The notes below the pieces were generated by a model, which worked only from the letters and a program-made list of their open reading frames with translations, ran no database searches and was not told the origin of the DNA. Below, one piece after another: positions 18,589-27,762 of a DNA stretch of 64,000 nucleotides; position 1 is the first letter of the stretch, and each line of letters begins with the position of its first letter. Both the position numbers and the translations under genes were made by a program. The stretch is from positions 173,994 to 237,993 of the forward strand of contig JBJOOR010000005.1 in NCBI GenBank assembly GCA_046051225.1. The letters run 5' to 3'. This stretch comes from CAIODY01 sp046051225. Its GTDB lineage: Bacteria > Bacteroidota > Bacteroidia > Chitinophagales > CAIODY01.

Positions 18589-19227
18589 TTACCTAATCTG
18601 TTTTTTGAAACCTCTGATAGAATTAGTTATTTTCAGACCGTCGAATTTAGTCGGGCCAAAATTATGTGCCACTTTTTTTTGTTTAAAGTAAATTACTTGA
18701 TGATACTTTTTTGAATATACTAATACAAAAATTTTTTCAAATGAATGATTTCTATTATTTCCTTTAATTGGTGTCCAATAATCAAGAACAAATGAAACTA
18801 AAAAAAGCGACCCCTTATAGTTATTAAGGGTAGGAATAAATTCATTAAACGATTTACAGTTTGCATGCTCTAAATACTTGCATAATTCAATTGTTTTGGT
18901 TTCCGTTTCAGAATTATCTGTATTATTTAAAATTAATGTATCAACATTTAATATTGGCGTTAAAATGTCAATAAATTTTGCTAATATTTTTTTTTGCTTT
19001 TTAATTTCTTCGTCTGTATACCTTCCAAAACCATCTCGATTCATCTCTGCTATTAAAGTTGAATCAAAGCTACGTTTAATAAGAAAATTATTTCGTCCAC
19101 AAAATGACCTTACAAAAGGCTTGACAATGTAGATTGTATCTTGATGAGAAATTAAAAAATTATTTTCTTGGCTAAATCCATGCTTTACAAAATTGAACAA
19201 CGCAAAAAATAAGATAATTTTTTTCAT
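18589..19227 (-). CDS. Secreted protein of unknown function
   Basis: The 212-residue protein has a signal peptide (1-19, MKKIILFFALFNFVKHGFSQ). I do not recognise the mature part. It has a lysine-rich helical region near 60-80 and a C-terminal half rich in beta strands (VSFVLDYWTPIKG, then FVLVYSKKYHQVIYFKQ). The 3' third of this gene is repeated as a decayed copy at 19348-19556, directly upstream on the same strand. A 33-codon relic of an unrelated ORF sits between the two. Confidence 0.6.
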   Translation of the reverse strand: MKKIILFFALFNFVKHGFSQENNFLISHQDTIYIVKPFVRSFCGRNNFLIKRSFDSTLIAEMNRDGFGRYTDEEIKKQKKILAKFIDILTPILNVDTLILNNTDNSETETKTIELCKYLEHANCKSFNEFIPTLNNYKGSLFLVSFVLDYWTPIKGNNRNHSFEKIFVLVYSKKYHQVIYFKQKKVAHNFGPTKFDGLKITNSIRGFKKQIR

Positions 19228-19235
19228 AAGATTTG

Positions 19236-19337
19236 TTATTTCAGGAGCATTAATCCAACAAATAAATCTCCAAGAGAATTAGTTGTATTACTCCAGTTAT
19301 ATCTATTATTGTTATCGGGGTCAGGGTAAGCAGGCAG
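19236..19337 (-). pseudogene. 33-codon C-terminal relic of an unidentified gene
   Basis: Between the intact secreted-protein gene and its decayed copy, the minus strand reads PAYPDPDNNNRYNWSN, then TTNSLGDLFVGLMLLK and a stop at 19236-19238. It is closed upstream by a stop (19338-19340). There is no start codon. The composition looks like the real end of a protein, but I cannot name the family. It is best read as debris from a rearrangement. Confidence 0.35.
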
Positions 19338-19347
19338 TCATTCTAAA

Positions 19348-19556
19348 TTACTTAATTTGTTTTTTGAAACCTCTGATAGAATTAATTATTTTCAGACCAT
19401 CGAATTCAGTTGGGCCAAAATTATGTGCCACTTTTTTTGCTTAAAGTAAATTACTTGATGATACTTTTTTGAATATACTAATACAAAAATTTTTCAAATG
19501 AATGATTTCTATTATTTCCTTTAATTGGTGTCCGATAATATATAACAAGTGAAATT
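19348..19556 (-). pseudogene. Decayed partial duplicate of the 18589-19227 gene
   Basis: This stretch matches the last 200 or so bases of the intact gene almost base for base, including the aligned stop codon at 19348-19350. Two single-base homopolymer losses (a T-run of 6 in the intact copy is 5 here, and one of 8 is 7) break the frame. No start codon is present. The copy ends just before the stop of the cytochrome peroxidase gene. It is a segmental duplication that no longer encodes a protein. Confidence 0.75.
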
Positions 19557-19560
19557 TTTT

Positions 19561-20708
19561 TTACTTTTTAAATGGGTCTGAAAATTTAGCGCTTGTAATC
19601 ATTGATTTATCAGTAAGTGTATTTAAAAAAGCAAGTAAAGCTTTTCTATCACTTTGTGATAAATTAAATTGGATTGGATTATTAAGCATCACAGTAGAAT
19701 CTAAAATAGAAGATGTTTGCCCATGGTATCGCAATCTAAAATCTAAATTTTGATTAGCTATAATATGCTTTGAATAATGGTTGATTACATCATCTAAAGT
19801 AGCAAATCTGCCATCGTGCATATATGGGGCCGATAAGGCTACATTTCTTAAATTAGGTATTTTGGCTTCAAATGGTATTGAATCTAAACCAATATCTGTA
19901 ATGGTGCTGTTGGTGTATATAAAAGGCGCACCGCCAAAATTATTTGCATTTAGCAATGATACATTATGGCAAGATGAGCAAGGCAACTCATCAAAAAATA
20001 AAACTTTGCCTCTTAATTCTTCGGTGGTAAAATTCGAAAAATTATTGGCTTCGCCAATATCAAATTTTGTATTAGATGAAAACATACTACCTACAAATTG
20101 AGCTAAAGCATTGCTTATTTTATACGATGTAATATCGGATGAGCCAAAAGCTTTTGTAAATAAATCAGAATAATAATTAATTCTATACAATTTTGAAGGT
20201 AATAAATCTACTTTTTCTAATCCCATTTCAATATGATTAGATACGGGCATTACTACCATTTTTTGTAAATTGCTTTCTCTACCATCCCAAAACAAAATAT
20301 TGTTCATCACCTCGTTTACAATATTGGGTGTATTTCTTTTTGTTTTGCCACCATCAAATCCTATGCTTTTATCTGTAGCATCAGCAAAGCCCGATGCCGA
20401 TTTATGACATGAGCCACACGATATATTATTGTGTATTGAAAGTTTTTTATCATAAAATAATACCCTGCCCAATGTTACTACATCGTTGTGTTTAACATCG
20501 AACCCGTTTGGTCATTAAATCGGGCATTAATATCAGTATTTAATGAGCTACTTAAAGCGCTTACATTAATACTGTAATCACTAGTTTGCGATGGTAGATT
20601 GGGTGTTTCGGCAGTGGCATCATATTGTTTTATTCTTTTGCAATTAAATCCAATTACAATACTTGCCGCTAATAAAAATAATAGGCTTAATGATTTTTTT
20701 TGTTTCAT
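19561..20708 (-). pseudogene. Di-haem cytochrome c peroxidase family gene, interrupted by a frameshift
   Basis: Two frames together give one MauG/CCP-like protein. The first (from ATG at 20708) encodes a lipoprotein-like signal (LLAASIVIGFNC, Cys near residue 23) and about 50 more residues, then stops at 20478. The second carries the catalytic body: LGRVLFYDKKLS, the haem motif CGSCH, NTPNIVNE, a second haem motif CSSCH, then MHDGRFATLDD. Adding one base near 20500 (GGG to GGGG) joins them as QTGFDVKHND and VVTLGRVLFYD, as in homologues. The enzyme would reduce peroxide in the periplasm. Either the gene is recently broken or the assembly has a one-base error. Confidence 0.75.
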
Positions 20709-20720
20709 AATTTTAAGAGA

Positions 20721-21389
20721 TTATAATTTTAGAATAAGAAAAAAACAAACAGGTGGTGTCCAATTAAATTTTGTACCGCTGCTTTTTATAGAGGTATTTA
20801 ATTCGGGCAATAATTTAAATTTAGATGTGTTTTCGATTTGATACCAATATAAATATCCAAAACTTTCAACCGATGCTGATAAAAACCTATTAAGATGATA
20901 TTGAAGATTTATTACAGGACCGATGCCCCATGCGTTGTAAGCATTTTTATAAGCTATATTATCAAAACTGCTAATTACAGTTTTGGATGAATCATTTAAT
21001 GCACGGGCAATATCAATTCCTAATCCACAATTCCATCTACGATTTAATCTTATCACATATTCATAACCAATTCTTGCATCCATTTGGCGGTAAGTAGTTG
21101 TAATATCTGGGTCGCCAGGTAGTGGATTATTTTTGTTTGAATAAGTATTTAAACCAATGCTGGTTCGCAATACATGGTGCTTGTATCTTAATTTTAAACC
21201 TACCAAATAAGTTTTATCGAAATTGGCAAATGAAAAATCTTTAGCCGAAACCAATTTATTTAAAGTGGTAGTAGGATTAAGAAGAACCTCTAATCCGAAT
21301 TTATTTGTTTTTTTAAATAGTAATGAATCTTGCGATTGAGCAAATTGCGATAACATAATTAGGCAAACGGATAGATAAATTATTTTCAT
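20721..21389 (-). CDS. Outer-membrane beta-barrel-like protein of unknown function
   Basis: The 222-residue protein has a signal peptide (1-19, ending QFAQSQ). The mature part alternates polar and hydrophobic residues in short strands (KTYLVGLKLRYKHHVLRTSI, IGYEYVIRLNRRWNCGLG, INLQYHLNRFLSASVESFGY), as expected of a small outer-membrane barrel. It ends in hydrophobic and Lys residues. It lies 12 nt upstream of the peroxidase gene on the same strand, so they are probably one operon. No specific family was recognised. Confidence 0.6.
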   Translation of the reverse strand: MKIIYLSVCLIMLSQFAQSQDSLLFKKTNKFGLEVLLNPTTTLNKLVSAKDFSFANFDKTYLVGLKLRYKHHVLRTSIGLNTYSNKNNPLPGDPDITTTYRQMDARIGYEYVIRLNRRWNCGLGIDIARALNDSSKTVISSFDNIAYKNAYNAWGIGPVINLQYHLNRFLSASVESFGYLYWYQIENTSKFKLLPELNTSIKSSGTKFNWTPPVCFFLILKL

Positions 21390-21425
21390 TCGTTTTTTTG
21401 TTTGCTTAAAATTACTTGTTTTTTT

Positions 21426-22679
21426 CTAACCAACCAATATTTTTTTTGCTACTAAATAATCGGCAATTGTTTTTGTGCCGCCTAAATTTTTAACCACATA
21501 TTTGTTTGAGATAGATGAAAGCCTTGTTAATTCGCTATCGTTTTTTATTAATTTATTTAGTATCACTGTAAGTTGTTGTTCGTTTTGAATGGCAAAGGCG
21601 CTGCCTTCATTTATTAAATCAAAAGCTTCGTTAAACTTATGATATTTTGGTCCAAAGATAATTGGCATGCCAAACACAGCTGGTTCTAAAATATTATGAA
21701 TACTAGTGCCAAAGCCACCACCAATATAAGCTATTGAAGCAACCGAATATAGTTTGCTTAACATACCAATGGTGTTAATAATTAAATGTTGGTGCTGGGT
21801 AGCATCAAATGATTGATTATTTATTTCAGAAAATAATAGAGTAGGGGCTGCTATTTTTGATTTTAGTTGATTAATTTTTGAAGTTTCAATTTCATGGGGC
21901 ACCCATATTATTTTCCAATCTTTAGGTAGATTATTTTTAAACCAATTAATAAATATTTCTTCATCAGGTTGCCATACACTGCCTAAAACTATTATTTTTT
22001 TGGTTTCACAAAATTGATGAATACAATCGGGCAATTTTATCTGCAACGAGTTTTGATGTACTCTATCAAACCTTGTATCATTGGCTACTTCAACCTGATT
22101 GATGCCAATTGATTGCAACATTGATTTGCTATATTCATCCTGTACGAATAGGGTAGTAAAACATCGCAACGCTTTTTTAAAATGATTGCCATACCATTTA
22201 AAAAATATTTGATTGGCTCTGAACTTTGCAGAAATAATAACGGTAGGAATATGTTGAATTTGTAATTGAAATAAATAATTTAACCAAAATTCATATTTCA
22301 CAAATATGGCTACCGATGGTTGTAATACATGAATAAAATCAATGGCATTTTTAGGTGTATCAAGCGGCAGGTATAATACAGCGTCAGCACTTTTATATTG
22401 TTTTTGAATTTCGAAACCCGATGGCGAAAAAAAAGTAACTACTATTTTTTTATGGGGGTATGTGTTCTTTATCCATTCTATTAATGGTCTGCCTTGTTCA
22501 AATTCGCCAAGCGATGAGCAATGCACCCACACAGGATTTTTTAGATGGTTTAGCTTTGATGGATAAATCTGTTGCCAATTTTTTCTACCATTATAAAATA
22601 GTTTTGCTTTTTTATTGAAAAATGAAAAAACAAAAACTAAAAAATAATATATACGAATGGATATGTTGTATAAAAACAT
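21426..22679 (-). CDS. waaA: 3-deoxy-D-manno-octulosonic acid (Kdo) transferase
   Basis: This 417-residue GT30 glycosyltransferase adds Kdo from CMP-Kdo to the lipid A precursor in the inner leaflet of the inner membrane. An N-terminal membrane anchor (about 5-22) is followed by the family stretch WVHCSSLGEFEQGRPL and VVTFFSPSGFE. The acceptor half follows, and then the donor half with GSVWQPDEE, AYIGGGFGTSIHNILEPAVF and FGPKYHKF. The length and the GGGFGxxIHNxLE motif are diagnostic. Confidence 0.92.
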   Translation of the reverse strand: MFLYNISIRIYYFLVFVFSFFNKKAKLFYNGRKNWQQIYPSKLNHLKNPVWVHCSSLGEFEQGRPLIEWIKNTYPHKKIVVTFFSPSGFEIQKQYKSADAVLYLPLDTPKNAIDFIHVLQPSVAIFVKYEFWLNYLFQLQIQHIPTVIISAKFRANQIFFKWYGNHFKKALRCFTTLFVQDEYSKSMLQSIGINQVEVANDTRFDRVHQNSLQIKLPDCIHQFCETKKIIVLGSVWQPDEEIFINWFKNNLPKDWKIIWVPHEIETSKINQLKSKIAAPTLLFSEINNQSFDATQHQHLIINTIGMLSKLYSVASIAYIGGGFGTSIHNILEPAVFGMPIIFGPKYHKFNEAFDLINEGSAFAIQNEQQLTVILNKLIKNDSELTRLSSISNKYVVKNLGGTKTIADYLVAKKILVG

Positions 22680-22761
22680 ACTGCAAATGTAGTTTTTTTG
22701 TTCTATTAAAACTGTAGATGGTACGAGGCGAAATTTCTTTTTTTAAATCACCGTTATTGTT

Positions 22762-23145
22762 TTATACCACTTCAAACCAAAGCTTGTCTTGGCTATCTTC
22801 ATCGCCATTATAATTGATAAATAATTCTTCGTTAGGTTCAATATTTCGCCATGCTACAAAGGTTATAGTTTCTTCTTCAAAATTCATTTTATACGCCACA
22901 TTGGGATTAAAACTGTGGTTGTAAATACTGCCATAGCCTAATGCAATTGCCTTTTGTTGTTTATCGTTACCCCAAATAAAATAATAATTGTATAAAAAAG
23001 AGTTTTCTATTTTATCATTATCGGCTTCGGGCAAAACCAACATGGGTGCTATTTCAATTGTTTTTCCTTCGGCAATATATTCGTTGGTAAAAACGCCTTT
23101 GCCTTTATTGGTAGATGCTAAAATGTATATATCTGCAAAAAACAT
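22762..23145 (-). CDS. SET domain-containing protein
   Basis: The 127-residue protein is essentially one SET domain. It has an N-terminal KGVFTNEYIAEGKTIEIAP, the cofactor-site sequence SIYNHSFNPNVAYK near residues 80-93, and the C-terminal AWRNIEPNEELFINYNG. SET domains transfer a methyl group from S-adenosylmethionine to protein lysines. Stand-alone SET proteins occur in scattered bacteria, and their substrates there are mostly unknown. There is no operon partner: waaA follows 82 nt downstream. Confidence 0.82.
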   Translation of the reverse strand: MFFADIYILASTNKGKGVFTNEYIAEGKTIEIAPMLVLPEADNDKIENSFLYNYYFIWGNDKQQKAIALGYGSIYNHSFNPNVAYKMNFEEETITFVAWRNIEPNEELFINYNGDEDSQDKLWFEVV

Positions 23146-23263
23146 GGTTAACTATATTGTTCAGAATGATAACAAATGTATTTTATTTAATATCAACCCT
23201 CATTATTTTATCAATCTATTTTATAATTTTTTTATGTACAGGATGGTATATTGAAATATAATA

Positions 23264-25846
23264 TTATCGTAGCAATGTAACATCGCCTTTTAATAAAATG
23301 TGGGTAGCATTTTTATCAAAACTATATTCAACTAAATATACATATACGCCCGTAGGTTGCTCGACATCATTGTATTTGCCATTCCATAAGGTATTATAAT
23401 TAATGGAATTAAAAACCAATTGCCCCCAGCGGTTATAAATATTTATGGTATAATAAACTAATCCTTCGGGCGAATTGGTAATAGAACCAAATTCATCATC
23501 AATGCCATCATTATTGGGGGTAAATGCATTGGGTAATTGCAATACATCATTGCAATGTTCTGAAACACGAATAGTATCTGATGCTTGGCAACCTAAAATA
23601 TTTTTTACGGTTACAAAATATTGCCCCGATGCTGTTATCAGATAATTATTTTTTGTGCTTCCATCTTGCCATAGTATAGATGGATAATTAGCAACAGATA
23701 TTGAAATTGGTTGTGATGCATTGCAAATTGAAGTATCATTTCCAATATGAATAAGAAAATTGCCAATTGAAAATATAGTGGCTGCAGCAGTATCGGCACA
23801 CAAATTCGAATCGGTTACAATTACAATATGGTGGCTTGATGCAGCTAAATTCAAAAGATAAGAATTAGATGAATTGGTTGAATTCCATTGGTAATGAAAA
23901 GGGGCAGTGCCGCTATTTATTTGCGAAAAAATGGTGCCTACAGATTTACTACAAGTATCGGCAGTAGTTACTAATGATATTTGCAAAGCAGTTGAATTAT
24001 TGATGATAATGGTATCGGCAATTGTACACAAATTTGAATCGTTTACTTGTACAAAATAATTGCCTGCCATTAAATTATATGCATGTTGATTGTTGCTTAC
24101 ATTGCCCGTCCAAGTATATGCGTAGGGCTTAGTTCCGCCATTTACTTGTAAATTTGCAAAGCCATTGTTTTTGCCACACAATGTATTTTTTGATACATGA
24201 TTTACTTGTAGAACTGTAGGTTGAAAAATAGTGGTTTGTATTTGCGAAGCACAATGATTACTATCGGTTACTGTGATATTGTAATTGCCAAACGTAAGAT
24301 TGTTGATGGTAGAAGTGTTGCCTACATTTGGATTCCAAGCAAATTGAAATGGCGAACTGCCACCAACTATTTGAATTGTAGCAGCTCCATCATTACCATT
24401 AAAACAAGAAACATTTTTTTTATTAGTGATAGATAAATTCATATTGCCACCTGCATTTGGTACAAATAAATGCAGGGTATCTATGCAATTTTTTGCATCA
24501 GTAATTGTAACTGTATAATTGCCCGAAATAATATTGGAAGCAATAGATGAAATGCTTACTGATGGTTGCCAAGTGTAAGTATAGCTTGCCGTTCCACCAT
24601 TTACAAACACATGAGCCGAGCCATTTGCCGAGCCACAAATAGAAGATGTAGTAGTAAATGAATGGGTGAAATTGGTAGGTTGTTTAATATGAATAGTGGT
24701 AGCAATAGCACAAGTATTTGCTTCAGAAATGGTAACTGTATAATTGCCTGCTGATAAATTAAATGCAGTATCATTGGTTTGAATAGGGGAGGTGTTCCAT
24801 AAAAAAGTTAATGTGGAATTGGCGCCAGTAATATTGGCAATTGCCATTCCGTTAGTTCCATTTGGGCATGAAACGTCTATTGAATCTGATGTTAAGCCTA
24901 ATACTGAAATTGTTTTTGAAATGGTATCACTGCCGCTGCAAGTGTTGGTAGCAATTAATTGTACCGAATAAATGCCTGCTGCCGAAAAATGATGAATTGG
25001 GTTTTGCAAAGTGCTTATATTGCTAATGCCCGATGCTGCATCACCAAAATTCCAATGCCATATAGTTGGGCAGTTGGTAGATGAATCGGTAAATGAAAAA
25101 TTAGAATTTGTGGTGCAGTTGAATCCGAAATTGCTAGTATTTCGGGGGGCATTTTGAATATAAATATCATCAATAGCTACACCATCAAAAGCATTGCAGC
25201 TTGTACCAGCGCCAAATGTAAATCGGAATATTACATTAGGTAAGCCTGCTAAATTGCTTAAGCAATGTTTTGCCACTACCCAATTATTGCTTCCAAAACC
25301 ACCTTGACAACTGCCCGATGTAGCTTGTTTATTACCACTCCAGCCTTCTTTAATCGTAGCTAATGTGGTTAAATAGTTAATGGAGCTATAGTTATACCAA
25401 TTATCATTATAACAATCAACAGGTGTATTTACTGTTCCTACATTAATCCATGTAGTACCGCTATTGGTTGAATATTGCAAATTGCTACCATCATAATGAT
25501 GTTCAGATTCCCAAAATATTTTAAACTCGATATAAGGATGTGGCAAATTTGTAAAATCGAAACAGGGGCTTTGTATCCACGAGCGTTCGCCACTATTATA
25601 TGAAGCTCCGTTTAAACCACCAATTACCCAACATTTTAAGCCTTGCCCAGCAGCTGTTATTACAGGTTTGTTGGGTGTTCCCCAAATCCAATCGTTGTTT
25701 GTGCCTGCTGTTGTCCACCCACCAGCCGATGTTTCAAAACTTTCATGATAGGGAAATGTAGCTATGCATTGCGCATTTATTTGCTTGGTAAACAAGCAAA
25801 TAAATATACCTAAATAATAAAAAGATTTTTGGAGCAGTTGCATCAT
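23264..25846 (-). CDS. Large surface protein with PKD and SprB-like repeats, T9SS type B sorting domain
   Basis: The protein (860 residues from the tandem ATG at 25846) has a signal peptide. A lectin- or MAM-like N-terminal region follows (about 30-240, ending in VAIDDIYIQN). Next is one PKD domain (about 245-310, IWHWNFGDAASG and YSVQLIAT). About six SprB-like repeats come after that, each with a CxG/DG start, FxWNP-like strand and LxxGNYTVTITDxxxC. The C-terminal gliding-motility-associated domain begins PNAFTPNNDGIDDEF and contains YNRWGQLVF and PTGVYVYLVEY. Type B domains route proteins through T9SS, as for the gliding adhesin SprB. An adhesive role is likely. Confidence 0.85.
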   Translation of the reverse strand: MMQLLQKSFYYLGIFICLFTKQINAQCIATFPYHESFETSAGGWTTAGTNNDWIWGTPNKPVITAAGQGLKCWVIGGLNGASYNSGERSWIQSPCFDFTNLPHPYIEFKIFWESEHHYDGSNLQYSTNSGTTWINVGTVNTPVDCYNDNWYNYSSINYLTTLATIKEGWSGNKQATSGSCQGGFGSNNWVVAKHCLSNLAGLPNVIFRFTFGAGTSCNAFDGVAIDDIYIQNAPRNTSNFGFNCTTNSNFSFTDSSTNCPTIWHWNFGDAASGISNISTLQNPIHHFSAAGIYSVQLIATNTCSGSDTISKTISVLGLTSDSIDVSCPNGTNGMAIANITGANSTLTFLWNTSPIQTNDTAFNLSAGNYTVTISEANTCAIATTIHIKQPTNFTHSFTTTSSICGSANGSAHVFVNGGTASYTYTWQPSVSISSIASNIISGNYTVTITDAKNCIDTLHLFVPNAGGNMNLSITNKKNVSCFNGNDGAATIQIVGGSSPFQFAWNPNVGNTSTINNLTFGNYNITVTDSNHCASQIQTTIFQPTVLQVNHVSKNTLCGKNNGFANLQVNGGTKPYAYTWTGNVSNNQHAYNLMAGNYFVQVNDSNLCTIADTIIINNSTALQISLVTTADTCSKSVGTIFSQINSGTAPFHYQWNSTNSSNSYLLNLAASSHHIVIVTDSNLCADTAAATIFSIGNFLIHIGNDTSICNASQPISISVANYPSILWQDGSTKNNYLITASGQYFVTVKNILGCQASDTIRVSEHCNDVLQLPNAFTPNNDGIDDEFGSITNSPEGLVYYTINIYNRWGQLVFNSINYNTLWNGKYNDVEQPTGVYVYLVEYSFDKNATHILLKGDVTLLR

Positions 25847-25870
25847 ATAATGGAATGCAAATGTCGGCAA

Positions 25871-26171
25871 ATAAATGCAAAATGCTTTTATCGGTTTATC
25901 AACTTATTGTAAATTTTGATAGAATATTTCCAGTTGCTTATTTAATAATGATAGTGCTCGAAAAATATAAAATAGGTTTTTTTACGCACCTAAATACGCC
26001 AAGTATAGGATTGAAAGCGCTTTGGTAGTGTTGTTACTTTGTGGTTAAGAAATTAAAATAATTTGTAAACCAAAATCAAAAATGAGGTACTAAAGAAATA
26101 AAGGCACATGATTTGAAAAGAGGGCTACATCAAATAAAAAAAACACAACAAGTATCACAAATAATATTGAA
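25871..26171. other. Intergenic region between divergent secreted-protein genes
   Basis: These 301 nt separate the SprB-like gene (minus) and the 26172 gene (plus) and should hold both promoters. I see AT-rich sequence with no coding stretch, no clear TAnnTTTG box and no RNA gene. Confidence 0.5.
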
Positions 26172-27659
26172 ATGAAAACACCAAAACTTTTAATCGTAAA
26201 CGCAATCATTTTGTTTCTATTTAAAGTAGAAGCAAATGCACAGGTAGCGGTAACCAATCAAGGAACATTTTATGTATCGGGTTCGTCGGATGTATTGTAC
26301 ATCAATGGTTCAATGGATAATCAATCTACATCTGCTTTTACCAATAATGGTTCGTTTTATTTATTGGGTGATTTAGCAAATGCTGAAACAGGAATGGCAA
26401 CAGGCACTGGAAGCTTATATTTACAAGGTACTTCGGCTCAAACAGTTTCGGGAACACAAGCTTTTAAAACCTATAATTTAACAACTAATAATAGCAATGG
26501 AATTACATTAAATAATGATTTAAGTGTGGGTGGAAGTCATACTTTTTCATCGGGCGTAATTGCTACATCATCTTCTAATTATTTAATTTATCAAAGCGGC
26601 GCTTCTTATAGTGGCGATGGCGATGCTAGGCATGTAAATGGTTGGGTTAAAAAAATTGGAACACAAGATTTTGATTTTCCAGTGGGCAACGGAACCATAG
26701 AGCGAATTGCAGGTATTCGTGCATTATCTACCTCATCCGATTTTCAATGCAAATACAGTCAAAATACACCTTACACTTCTTCCATTTTAACTTCATCAGG
26801 TTTATCATTAGTAAACAGTAATGAGTATTGGTATATTGATAAAAATAGTGGCGGCACAGCTAAAGTATATATGACTTGGAATGTATTAAAACGTGCATTG
26901 GCATTAGGAACTTCATTCTTAAGTTATATGCAAGTGGCACATTATACAAGCTCAAATTGGAGAAGTGAAACAGGTACTGCAACAGGAAGTTTGTTAACAA
27001 GTGGAAGTATCACATCGGGTACGTTAAGCACTTTTAGCCCATTTTCGTTTGGTAGTGGTAATGCAGTATTGCCTGTATCAATTAGAAATCTTGATATAAA
27101 ATGTTTGGGCAACAATGAATATGAACTATCGTGGATTGCAACACATGATGATGGAGATGGTACTTATAATATCAGCTATATCAATAACAACAATGAAAAA
27201 GTAAGCTTATCTCATTTAATGCCCCAACGAGGAAATGATATTAATTATTCAGCAAAAATTACATTAACAGAATCAGTTGATAAGCCAGTATTTAATTTAG
27301 AATATGTAGATCAAATGAATGTAGCAAGCGATTTAGGCAGCGTATATGCCGATTGTAGTTCAACAGCTGCATCATTAACAGATGAAGATGGAAATAGCTA
27401 TAAATTATTAAGCAGCATGGAAACACCTGCTATTCAAATAATATCATCGGCAAATTCAAAAGATGAATCTTATGCTTTAGAAATATTTAATTCAGCAGGG
27501 CAATTAGTAAAATCATCCGAAAATATTGAAGTAATGGCTGGCAGTTCGCAAATTATTCCTTTAGATTTTCCATTCGTGCCCCAAGCTATGTATTTCGCAG
27601 TTTTATCATCTGTTACTTCTAACAAGAAAAAGAAAACATTTAAAATAATTACTCATTAA
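26172..27659 (+). CDS. T9SS-secreted protein, paralogue of the next gene
   Basis: The 495-residue protein has a signal peptide (1-23, ending VEANAQ). A strand-rich domain of Asn/Ser/Thr/Gly follows (about 25-150, LYINGSMDNQSTSAF, NNGSFYLLGDLAN). Next is the motif VNGWVKKIGTQDFDFPVGNG near 155-175. A linker leads to a C-terminal domain beginning near 427 (YALEIFNSAGQLVKSSENI) and ending KKKKTFKIITH. The C-terminal part resembles a sorting domain with a basic tail. The next gene has the same architecture, and the giant gene at 33552 shares the C-terminus. The function of the passenger is unknown. Confidence 0.75.
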   Translation: MKTPKLLIVNAIILFLFKVEANAQVAVTNQGTFYVSGSSDVLYINGSMDNQSTSAFTNNGSFYLLGDLANAETGMATGTGSLYLQGTSAQTVSGTQAFKTYNLTTNNSNGITLNNDLSVGGSHTFSSGVIATSSSNYLIYQSGASYSGDGDARHVNGWVKKIGTQDFDFPVGNGTIERIAGIRALSTSSDFQCKYSQNTPYTSSILTSSGLSLVNSNEYWYIDKNSGGTAKVYMTWNVLKRALALGTSFLSYMQVAHYTSSNWRSETGTATGSLLTSGSITSGTLSTFSPFSFGSGNAVLPVSIRNLDIKCLGNNEYELSWIATHDDGDGTYNISYINNNNEKVSLSHLMPQRGNDINYSAKITLTESVDKPVFNLEYVDQMNVASDLGSVYADCSSTAASLTDEDGNSYKLLSSMETPAIQIISSANSKDESYALEIFNSAGQLVKSSENIEVMAGSSQIIPLDFPFVPQAMYFAVLSSVTSNKKKKTFKIITH

Positions 27660-27677
27660 AACTAAATAAAACATCTT

Positions 27678-27718
27678 ATCAACTGCAATTATCATTTGAT
27701 TTTGCAGTTGATTTTTTA
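27678..27718 (+). terminator. Terminator between the two paralogues
   Basis: ATCAACTGCAA pairs perfectly with TTGCAGTTGAT over a 13-nt loop and is followed by TTTTT. It suggests that the two paralogues are transcribed separately. Confidence 0.78.
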
Positions 27719-27762
27719 AAGAAATGAAATAGAGATTTAATTTCAAAAATAACCTCTTTTTG

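Noticed and set aside
18514..18714. Plus-strand ORF of 66 codons
   Set aside because: It is antisense to the 3' end of the 18589-19227 gene, begins with GTG and shows only a hydrophobic AT-rich bias.
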